Origin: Earliella scabrosa
Lineage: Eukaryota > Basidiomycota > Agaricomycetes > Polyporales > Polyporaceae
Direction: 5' to 3'
DNA length: 64,000 nt
Assembly (NCBI GenBank): GCA_022605405.1
Contig: JABYQQ010000003.1
Coordinates: forward strand, 124,001 to 188,000
Positions 55,357 to 64,000 of this stretch are shown one piece after another; the stretch's first letter is position 1; each line of letters begins with the position of its first letter. The notes under the pieces were generated by a model, which saw nothing but the letters and a program-made list of their open reading frames with translations, ran no database searches and had not been told where the DNA came from. A program made the position numbers and the translations under genes.

Positions 55357-55722
55357 CATCTGTCTCCATGCTAGCTCCATATACGATACCTCCATGCACA
55401 TGCCCTTCCTAATATGCGCCTCGGTATGCTCCCCGCTCGATATGCACCTGCGCATCCATTATATATTGTTTCGTTACTACCTACACTCTACCGGATCATT
55501 TGTGATTTACAGTAGCATCGCAAAGTCTATTTCCATTGCACGTATGCAGTGTTGCAACTTGCAGTAGCGCGTTAACGCGCGCACGTGGAGCGTGACATAC
55601 GCGCGAGGGAAACACGCGAACCGCGTTTGTTCTGGTGGCTGGACCGCCACCCGAGGCTCATTCACTTTGCCTTCCAACCACGACCTCGCACATACTTGAA
55701 CTTGCTCCAAGCACTCATCGAC

Positions 55723-56601
55723 ATGGCACCCACCAAGCAGGCACCCACTCGTCAGGCCATCACTCTGAAGGGCTCCACTGCCCTTGTCACCGAGTTCTTC
55801 AAGTTTGCTGCCAACACGTACGCGATGTGTGGCAAACGCCAACCAGAGCCTCTCGCTGACAGATGGATCCCACATCGCATAGGATTCTGTTCCAGCGTGG
55901 AGTCTACCCCGCTGACGATTTCCATATGGTCAAGAAATACGGGCAGACTGTGCTCGTTACCCAAGATCTGGCGCTTGAGAACTATCTTGAGAAGTGCGTC
56001 CGCATCTCGTCTACCTATATCCAGGACTCAGCCTCAACACCATCACTCGACACCTCAGGATTCTGAAGCAAGTGAACCGTAAGTGTATGGTAACTGTGCG
56101 CGCCCAACCAAGTCTGATGCTATGAGCCACCCGACAGAATGGCTTCTCACCGGAGCTATAACGCAACTCGTCCTCGCCATCATCTCGAAAGACACACGGA
56201 CACCGCTTGAGCGCTGGGTGTTCGACATCAATCTCGTCGAGCCACCGGCGGAGGGCTCCCAGCCGTACGCATGCTTCCGGCCAAAGCACATTCAGGACTT
56301 TGCTGAGAACGCGTCCTTTCACAGCGCGCCGGCGAAGCCTGAGAGCGAAATCCAGGCCGAGATTCGTAATATCTTGAAACAGATCGTGTCGACGGTGACG
56401 TTCCTGCCTGTGATCGATGAGCCGACCGTGTTCAATATCCTCGCGTACACGAAAGAGTCGGCCGACGTGCCCGCGAACGAGTGGGTGGATACGGACCCGC
56501 TGGCGATCGAAGCGTCGAAGAGCCAGCAGGTGAAGCTCCGGAGCTTCAGCACAGATGTGCATCGGATCGAGGCCATGGTGGCGTATCGTTACGAAGGCTA
56601 G
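55723..56601 (+). CDS. MAD2: Mad2, spindle assembly checkpoint HORMA protein
   Basis: Mad2 binds Mad1 and Cdc20 to delay anaphase. Exons rebuild the HORMA fold: ITLKGSTALVTEFFKFAANT, ILFQRGVYPADDFHMVKKYG, LALENYLEKILKQVNQWLLT, and DTRTPLERWVFDINLVEP. Then come ESEIQAEIRNILKQIVSTVT, FLPVIDEPTVFNILAYT and the seatbelt C-terminus VKLRSFSTDVHRIEAMVAYR. A 60-nt in-frame segment (starting GTACGCATGC near 56264 and ending TTTCACAG near 56323) has GT and AG ends and a branch-like CTGAG. I read it as an intron, which shortens the loop after VEPPAEGSQP to the usual length (about 200 residues total). If retained, the loop gains 20 residues. The start at 55723 is the first ATG of the conserved frame. Confidence 0.92.
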
Positions 56602-57303
56602 AGACGGACACGGACGGCGGTGATGGAAGGGGCATGGCAGGGCCTGGCGCGGGCATGCCGGACCCAGGAAGGTGGGATTGATTGTGGTAATACGTGTGTA
56701 GGTATTTTTGTGGGAAACGATTGGTTTCCAAGAGGGGGAATCGGGCACCTGGTCCACTGCAGACGAAGTGGCTGATTGATGCCTATCCCGACTGTGTGGC
56801 ACGCCGGCACGGTGACAGATTGCTGGGTCGAGGGCCGAGGCAATGCGGCCGAGGCGATGTGGGCGGCGGAATGGGGGAGAGGGCATTCGCCTGCTGCACG
56901 GGGGGACGCAGCGGGGGTTAAGAAAAGACGTTGGACGAGTGCGGTCGTCGGCCTGGGGCATCAAAAATAGCGAGGACCTGCAAACGGGCGAGGGAGGTTG
57001 GTCCGTCGCCCTGTGCGCACGGGCGGCTCGCGAGCCCGGGGCGGGAACAGATCGCGCCGAGTCGAGGTACAGCCGGCGCCCGCTGTGTGGTGGACAGTCG
57101 TGCGTATCGCCATGCCACCCGGCCGGGCTGATACTCGTCGTTGGGCGCCCATACTCCATCTCCCCTTTTCTTCCCTCTTCTCCTCCATCCCCGCCTCCCC
57201 CGCTCCCCGACTCTCTCTCCCGTTTCATTCCTTTGTCTGGCCGGCCGGACGACGCTCGTTTGGTATCTTAACTCACTGGGACGGCTCGTAATACTTCAGC
57301 ACC
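56602..57303. other. Intergenic, upstream region of noxA
   Basis: A gap of 702 bp. Nothing coding is supported. A CT-rich tract occupies about 57160-57240, right before the NoxA start. Confidence 0.5.
57162..57235 (+). promoter_or_regulatory. CT-rich leader of noxA
   Basis: Long runs of C/T interrupted by single A/G (CCCCTTTTCTTCCCTCTTC and onward) lie about 70-140 bp before the NoxA ATG. Such tracts mark transcription start regions in filamentous fungi. Confidence 0.45.
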
Positions 57304-59444
57304 ATGGGCGAAAGCTGGTTCCACCGCGAATTCCTCCAACCCCGACGCCTTGCGTTCAACCTCCTCTTCTACGGCGCCCACCTCGCCCTCTTCTCCTATG
57401 GCTGGTACAGTCAGGTGCGCATACCTCCCTTGGCTTACCCCCCAGAGACATTTCCTGATGGGTGGCGCGCCCACAGTTCAGCAACAAGAAGCTGGAGGTC
57501 CTCAACGGCCTGACTTGGTCCGTGTGGACCTCCCGTGGTGCTGGTCTCGTTCTCGCATTCGATGGAGCCTTGATCCTCGTCCCCATGTTGCGGAACGTCA
57601 TCCGCGTTGTTCGCCCGCGTCTCACATGGCTCTTCCCCGCGGACGAGAACATTTGGTTCCACAGACAGGTGGCCTACTCGATGGCGTTCTGGGCCATGGT
57701 CCACACGACGGCTCACTACGTGAACTTCTTCAACGTTGAACGTCTCCGTACGTACACCCCCCTCAGTAGGCCTGAATGAGCCACTGAACGTATTCCCCCT
57801 CCACAGAGGTCCGTCCTGGCCTCGCGCTGGACATTCACTACAAGCAGGCAGGAGGCATCACCGGTCACTTCATGCTCCTCATCATGGTCCTCATGTATAC
57901 CACGGCACACCACAAGATCCGTCACCAGTGCTTCGAGGCCTTCTGGTACACGCACCACCTCGCGTTCTTTTTCATGATTGGTCTCTACACCCATGCCACC
58001 GGATGCTTCGTTCGTGACTCTCCGGAACCCGAGTACATCCCGGTCTTCCCGTTCTACGGCACGGAACACTGTCTTGGGTACATGAGCTGGCGGTTCACCA
58101 TCTGGCCCGGCATCATCTACTTTGGAGAGAGGGTTTGGCGTGAGATTCGCGCCAGGCGTGCAACTCGTCTGTCAAAGGTCCTCGTGCACCCCAGCGGTAA
58201 GTTCATTCAGCCCCCGTGCCAATAATACACGTTTCTATGGAATTGACATCTCCCGCTCAGGCGCCATGGAGCTGCGAATCATCAAGCCCAGCTTTAAATA
58301 CGTTGCCGGCCAGTGGTTGTTCATCCAGGTCCCTGACATCTCTGGCTACCAGTGGCACCCGGTAAGTTCCACTGGGATTCCGAAGCCACGTCCATGACTG
58401 ACAGCTGGCACCAGTTCACCATTACCTCTGCGCCCGAGGACCCCTACGTCTCCGTTCACATCCGTCAAGTCGGTGATTGGACCTATGCATTGGGCGAGCG
58501 TGTCGGTGCTGGCCCTCAGGTGGTCGCCTCCATGACCAAGGCTGCGCTGAAGGGCAACGAGAAGGATGACAGCGTGTACGGTACTCGTGGCGATTTCGTC
58601 GAGATCGACTCGGCCGGTCGCGCTCTTCCCTCCGTGCGCATCGATGGTCCCTACGGTGCTCCCGCCGAGGATGTGTTCAATGTCGAGGTCGCTGTCCTTG
58701 TTGGTGCTGGTATCGGTGAGCCATCGGCATCTTGATGGTCGTGCTGTGGGCGGAACTAACACATCTTCCAAGGTGTCACGCCGTTCGCGTCCATTCTCAA
58801 GCACATTTGGTACCGCCAGAAGAAGGGCACGCTTGGTTCCCTCAAGCGCGTGGAATTCTTCTGGGTGTGCCGTGACGCTCCTTCGTTCGGATGGTTCCAG
58901 ACCCTTCTGCAGGAAGTCGAGGCTGCTCAGGCCGACCGTGAGTGCTAGTGACATCGCCCTCATTGTAGGTGATCGCTCAATCATTGGAATCACAGCCAAC
59001 TTCCTCCGCATCAACATCTACCTCACCCAGAAGATCTCCGAGGACATGCTCTGGAACATCGCTGTCAACGACGCTGGTGCGGAGTACGACCCGCTCACGC
59101 TGCTTCGTACCCGTACCATGTTCGGTCGTCCCGACTGGAAGACGATCTACTCCCGCATGAGCTTGGCCATTCAGAGTGGTCAGTACCTCCCGGGCACCAA
59201 CGCCCAGCTGAGGACCAAGGTTGGGGTAAGTGCACAACGTCATCCTCGATCTTGAGGAGGAATGCTGACCAGCTGGATCTGCAGACGTACTTCTGTGGTC
59301 CTGGTGTTCTCGCGAAGGCCATCAAGGAGGCTTGCCAGGAGGCCAACTGCTCCGCTGTCGACTTCGCTTTCGCGAAGGTACGATCTCCGAGAACGCCTAT
59401 TTGTTGTCTTCTGCTCACGCACATGTTCTTAGGAACACTTCTAA
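57304..59444 (+). CDS. noxA: NADPH oxidase NoxA (Nox1)
   Basis: NoxA makes superoxide at membranes and is needed for fruiting, hyphal fusion and differentiation in fungi. Start MGESWFHREFLQPRRLAFNL. The heme-bearing ferric-reductase part keeps paired His: RQVAYSMAFWAMVHTTAHYV (His in helix 3) and AFWYTHHLAFFFMIGLYTHA (helix 5). The FAD-binding signature is HPFTITSAPEDPYVSVHIRQ, with SVRIDGPYGAPAEDVFN after it. The NADPH site is VLVGAGIGVTPFASILKHIW, and a late Cys-Gly pair YFCGPGVLAKAIKE. The C-terminus is FAFAKEHF. No EF-hands and no N-terminal extension, so it is NoxA and not NoxC. Seven or eight introns, total about 550 residues. The stop at 59442-59444 follows a last intron that splits AK from EHF. 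Confidence 0.96.
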
Positions 59445-59824
59445 ACGCCGATGATGCCAAGTCCCAGTGTTGTTGCTGCCCGAGACCCCCGTTCACGCTG
59501 CTCCTGCTGTATCACATACATCTACGATTGCTGAGAGGATGTCGAGTCTTCCCTGCTGTGCTATGCGTTAATCTATTTTATTCATTCATGTTGAGAGAGA
59601 AATCTTGTATTACCATCGTGGGAATATACCAGTTGGGAGCCAAACAACGCGTCAACAAATGCGTCGTGCAAGCGCCCGACATTACCATTTCGACGCAGCG
59701 TCTCTTTCGACCGAGCTCTTTGTCTCTATCCTTTACGGCGGGGCCGTAAGCGTCACGTCTGTGCCTGCTACATTGCTTGAATCTTGGCTACTGGTGCACG
59801 CCCGAACAGGAGCACGACGCGGAG

Positions 59825-62699
59825 ATGGAGAAGGCTCACGAAGTGCTGAAGAACACGTTCGGATTCGCGTCTTTCCGGCTAGAGCAAGAAGCGGTACGCG
59901 ACTTTGTACTTCAATGCACCTGGTTGTTGCCTCCTAATGTTATCATTTTCTTCAAGGTCATTCGTCGGCTGATTGTAGACAATGAAAACGCGCTCGTGCT
60001 GTTCCCAACCGGCGGTGGGTGATTCAACTGTTCGAGGGAATTCGTGGGGCTGACATGACCGTACTCACGCCTGTAGGCGGGAAAAGCTTGACATATCAGA
60101 TTCCGGCTCTGTGTTTGGAGGTAAAGAGTCCTTGGTTACGCGTCTTGGAGCGTGTTTGACGCGTCTCATGGCCAGGGATTAACCCTCGTCATATCACCGT
60201 TGATAGCGCTCATGAAGGACCAAGTCGACGCGCTCGTTGCAAGGAACGTCAAGGCGGCGAGCATTGACAGCACGCAGGGCCCCGACAGAACTGCGTGGGT
60301 CAAGAAGGAGGTACTCTCAGGCTCAATGAAGATCTTATATGTGGCTCCAGAGAGGTGAGTGACTAGGTGACTGGCGCATGTAGGACGCGTACTATCTGTG
60401 GTGTGCAGGCTCAACAACGAAGGATTCATCGAGATGATGAAGCAAGTGCAGATTGCACTGCTCGCTGTAGACGAGTCCCATTGTATCTCGCAGGTCCGTC
60501 CTCGATGCGTTCTACCGTCCATTCGCGCTTATGACGCGTTCAGTGGGGGGCGAGCTTTCGGCCTGAGTATCTCAAGATTGCCCGTTTCGCCGAAGAGCTG
60601 GACGTACAACGTGTCCTCTGTCTGACTGCGACGGCCACGCCTTCTGTCGCCAAGGACATCTGCGACAGCTTCTACATTAACCGCACCGAAGGCGTCTTCA
60701 GGATTCCTGTCTACCGGCCGAAGTATGTCCGACAGTCTACTGCTTCTCCCTCACGATTGACGATGGTACATAGCCTAGCCCTCAGAGCAGAGGTGTTTGA
60801 TAACATGGACCAAAAGGTCCACCGGCTCATCGCGATTCTCAAGGAGCGGACTGGCCCGGCCATCGTCTACGTCACGCTGCAGAAGCATGCAGAGGAGGTC
60901 GCCAACCGCTTGCGCCCCCATCAGCTAGAACCCATGATCTACCACGCTGGTTTGCCCAGTGAGGAACGAGAGCGGGTTCAATTGCAGTTCATGGAGTCAG
61001 ACCAGGGTATTGTGGTTGCGACCATCGCCTTTGGTATGGGTATCGACAAGGGTGAGTACTGCCTTTGGCTCGCGTACATCGCACTTACGAACCATGCCTG
61101 CGCATAGCGAATATCCGACAGGTGAGTCGAACCTACCATAGTTGCGTACTCTCTGAACCTGAGCGCATACAGGTCATCCACTTCCACATGCCGAAGACGC
61201 TCGAGAACTATAGCCAAGAGATTGGCAGAGCTGGACGTGACGGCCTGCCGTCCAGTTGCTACATGTTCCTCTGTGCTACTGATATCCCCATTCTTGAGGG
61301 ATTTGCTAGAGGGGACACTTGTGCCAAGCGGGACATCGAGCTCTGGATTCAGCAAGTCGTCATGAAGGAGCCGGCTGCAGACGGCACTCTGGACTTCAGT
61401 CATTATCACCAAGCCAAAGAGTGCGTTGCTTGTATTAGCTATTGGATACGACTGCTTGAGCTCCTTCTCCTAGCTTTGATATCCGGGTAGGCCTCGCTTT
61501 ATCCTCCTCCAACTCTGTGAAGACTGAGATGGAGTAGCAAAACGTGCTGGGTCTCCTCTACGCACAACTCGAACTCGACTATGGTTACATCAGAGCCATA
61601 ACGCCCTTTTTCTCCATATACGACATCTCGGGGCGCACCGCAGATGGGTGGAAGAAAGTCATGGCCGACACATCGAGAGCCGCACAAGCTATCAGGACCT
61701 ACTGGATGGCGAAGGGGTCTGGATATACGGTACATATATTGCATCGAAAGTTCCATCTGCATATCTCATAGACTATGCACTGCAGATCGACATGGTACTA
61801 ACCTCGGAACGATCGAAGATTGACCGTTCTGAACTGGCGCGCACGGTGAGCAGGTGGGAGTTGGAAGGTGGGTTGTGTTCGCGCTACAGAGGATACGGCT
61901 CTGATGTCTTCGTTGTCAGGTCTCATCAACAGCAAGGCTTCCCAAGTCCGAGCGGTGAGTGCTGTTCCAGTGCCCGACGTTGGCCTTGGTACTGACGTGA
62001 GACACAGCGATACATGATCATGAAACCCATGCCGAAGGCAACGAAAGAGATTAAGGCTCTCGCTGACACGATTTATCAGCGCATGGTTGCCCGCGAAGAC
62101 GAGACTGTCGAGAAGATCCGCAAAGTCATCGAGTTTGCGACGAACGACGATTGTGGATATTCTCGGTCGTTGTCAACGGAGCTGCTTGAACTCACTGACA
62201 CCCTCTGGCAGGCATGGCTCAAGGTCTGGCCTCGTACTTCGGGGACGACGATGCCGTTCCCGATGGCATGTGCGGGCAGTGCACCTTCTGCCTCACGGGA
62301 ACGGGAGTGGAGTTTGCGCCGATAGCCCAATCCGTCCCCGACCCCGGTTGCATCAAGGAAATCCTTTCAGCGTGTCCTGAGAGAGACGACCCTCGTCTGC
62401 TTGCTCGCATGGCGTTCGGTATCACTTCTCCGCGACTGACATACGGTAAATGGTCGACATCGCATCCCTTATTCGGCAGTATGGTCGACACCGACTTCAA
62501 CGCTCTTGTAGCTGCGTTCGATGCCGAGTGCAAGAAGGCCGGATATGCCAAGGCCGAGACGGCACCGCGTACCTCCCAGAAACGTTCTTACACGCAGACC
62601 AAGACGACCCCCGCCTACAACAGCAGCTACCGCGGAGGTTATGGCCGTGGTGGCTACAACGGCGGCAGTAACAAACGGGGTCGTAGAGGCAGATATTGA
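59825..62699 (+). CDS. RecQ-family DNA helicase with RGG tail
   Basis: 3'-5' DNA helicase of repair and recombination. Motifs: Q-like start [15 protein letters not shown], Walker [20 protein letters not shown], Ia [20 protein letters not shown], motif [16 protein letters not shown] (DESH, where most RecQ have DEAH), [89 protein letters not shown], and [21 protein letters not shown]-terminal to this, [13 protein letters not shown] gives a Cys cluster. The final residues form an RGG tail ([20 protein letters not shown]). No HRDC domain is seen. The N-terminus is set at the first ATG of the conserved frame (59825). An upstream exon or an earlier Met is possible. About ten exons. The length of about 730-750 residues is that of a short RecQ. 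Confidence 0.9.
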
Positions 62700-63038
62700 G
62701 CTACTTACTCTATCTTGTTCGCAAGAACTAGTGTATCATATACTCGTATATTCCGAGTACTGTACCTACGAGAATGTGCTATTGTACTTGCTGCTTAACA
62801 TGACCTTGACCCAACGAAGGCCTTGTGGGGGAGACGCGATCGCAACTTGCGAGACGCGCGCGTGAACATTTCAACATCCGGGCCGTGACGCGGTCGCGCA
62901 AGTCGAACGGACGCGTCAATACTGTGGCTGCAGCCCACTTACCACGACCATTCCTCTTGCTTTTGTGCTCTATCCATGATCTCTTCTTGCTGACGGCCTT
63001 CGACTGACCCCCGACCCTCTGTTGTACGATAACTTGCT
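62700..63038. other. Intergenic between RecQ gene and TAF5
   Basis: A gap of 339 bp. It holds the 3' UTR of the helicase gene and the promoter of TAF5. No other signal seen. Confidence 0.45.
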
Positions 63039-64000
63039 ATGTCTGCTGCGACTCCTGCAGCTTCTACTCCAGATGGAGTCTCCCCTGCTGCTCCCAACCC
63101 ACCGCCTGCCGAGGGTTCATCAAGCAATGTGACGGACCTGGACCGTATGGTACTGGAGTACCTACGCTCTCGAGGACACAAGGATCCGGAGAAAGTCTTA
63201 GAGGAAATCGAGAAAGTCTCGAGTCCCGACGACAAGGGGAAGCAGCCTGAAACCTCTTCTCTGCACGCCATCTCTCAGGAGGAGCTCGTCAAACAGCTGG
63301 CAATCTTTGTACAGAAGCCCGCAAACCCAGACGAGAATGCGCTCAAAGATAGCTCGAGTGTGCTCCAGGAGCTCTCCACCATGGGCAACCCCCAGAATAT
63401 TCAGAACCTCATCTCGAGCATAGGTTCGGTTGGCGCGGAGGAGATATTGTCACTCGATCCCACAGACAAGCATGAAGGTTTCAGGGAGTTGGAGGCATGG
63501 GTGGACGGATCCTTGGACATGTACAGGGTATGTCAATGTCTGGTTAAACATCTATGCACTGCTCACACTCTGTGCAGCCTGAGTTCCGCCCTATACTCTT
63601 TCCCATATTCTGCCACTTCTACCTCGATCTGGTTCAACATGGCTTCCGAGAAGCTGGTGTGTACCGGTTTACCGCGCACTGTTCATGCCAGTGTTGACTA
63701 AGCCCCCCATGTGCAGCACAGAACTTCTACTCGACCTTCTCAGTATCTCTATCTCCCGTCCACCACACCACGTTGCACCACCTATCCACCATCACCCTCC
63801 CCTACCATGTACAAACCGACGATGTGGCGCAACGATTCCGATCCGAGAAGTACACTGTGCGAATGAGCCGTTCTGGGTTTGGTCTGTTGATAGGCTGGCT
63901 AACAGAAGGGTTTGGCGGTGAACCGACTGGGGGAGGGGATGGCTTCTCCGGGGACAAGGGCAAGCGAGGACGGGCTTCGATCATGCGTGTGGTGAACAAC
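63039..64000 (+). CDS. TAF5: TAF5, TFIID/SAGA subunit (5' part, runs off the window)
   Basis: TAF5 is a scaffold of TFIID and of the SAGA complex. The N-terminus is Ala/Pro-rich (MSAATPAASTPDGVSPAAPN). A LisH follows: NVTDLDRMVLEYLRSRGHKD with PEKVLEEIEKVS. The NTD2 domain begins with HEGFRELEAWVDGSLDMYR and after an intron continues PEFRPILFPIFCHFYLDLVQ and HGFREAAQNFYSTFSVSLSP. RFRSEKYTVRMSRSGFGLLI continues the domain. The C-terminal WD40 propeller must lie beyond the window edge. The second visible intron splits GFREA from AQNFY (donor GTGTGTAC near 63656). The spelling and order of these blocks are those of fungal TAF5 proteins. Confidence 0.93.

Noticed and set aside
59777..59824. Upstream start of the RecQ frame at a TTG codon
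   Set aside because: TTG is not a credible start in a fungal nuclear gene. The first ATG is at 59825, or an upstream exon is missing.
1..64000. CRISPR arrays, prophage, bacterial operons or integrons
   Set aside because: The DNA is fungal nuclear with dense spliceosomal introns. No spaced repeats and no phage or integrase genes were seen.

Overview
This is a 64 kb piece of nuclear DNA from a filamentous basidiomycete, probably an Agaricomycete. Genes on both strands are cut by many short GT-AG introns (about 50-80 nt). Conserved products include NoxA, PalI/Rim9, KRE6/SKN1-type GH16 proteins, SNAPc1, Ima1, Sly1 and TAF5, plus two eukaryotic tRNA genes, one with an intron. There are no operons, no viral genes and no CRISPR arrays. 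Gene models below were built by joining open frames at GT..AG sites that restore known protein families. Where this could not be done, the entry says so.

Layout. 0.1-5 kb (minus strand): UTP11 (ribosome biogenesis), a FAR1/WRKY-GCM1-type DNA-binding protein, and a GPI-anchored PLC-like phosphodiesterase. 5-7.6 kb: no convincing gene. 7.7-8.5 kb: a locus with a good promoter-like leader but unresolved coding structure. 9.4-12.5 kb: elongation factor 2 (minus strand) with two tiny 5' exons. 12.8-13.7 kb: a long inverted repeat with a perfect 48-bp core, lying in the EF2 upstream region. 13.9-16 kb: two tandem GNAT acetyltransferases. 16.3-18.1 kb: PalI/Rim9. 18.5-24.3 kb (minus strand): an agmatinase-type ureohydrolase with a signal peptide and a C-terminal KDEL, a beta-trefoil (ricin-B-like fold) protein, and a DCAF11/WDR23-type WD40 protein. 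24.6-28.4 kb: a TBL1/Sif2-type LisH-WD40 protein and a mitochondrial BI-1/GHITM-type membrane protein. 28.6-31.1 kb: Sly1 (minus strand). 31.7-36.9 kb: a 69-residue MGC-type putative lipidated protein and a CSC1/OSCA/TMEM63 channel.

37-46 kb: tRNA-Asp, three tandem KRE6/SKN1 GH16 genes (all minus strand), and an intron-containing tRNA-Thr between the second and third. 47.2-52.3 kb: SNAPc1, diverging from Ima1, followed by a mitochondrial carrier convergent with Ima1. 52.6-56.6 kb: a MARCH-type RING-CH ligase, an RNase III-domain protein with a disordered tail, and the spindle checkpoint protein Mad2. 57.3-64 kb: NADPH oxidase NoxA, a RecQ helicase, and the 5' part of TAF5, which runs off the window.

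Most genes are single-copy housekeeping genes. The lineage-specific content is the GH16 array, the GNAT pair, the inverted repeat, the KDEL agmatinase, the RNase III protein tail and the small MGC protein. Several loci show wall, morphogenesis and redox biology typical of hyphal fungi (GH16 array, NoxA, PalI, CSC1). I saw no complete novel multi-gene defence or biosynthetic system.
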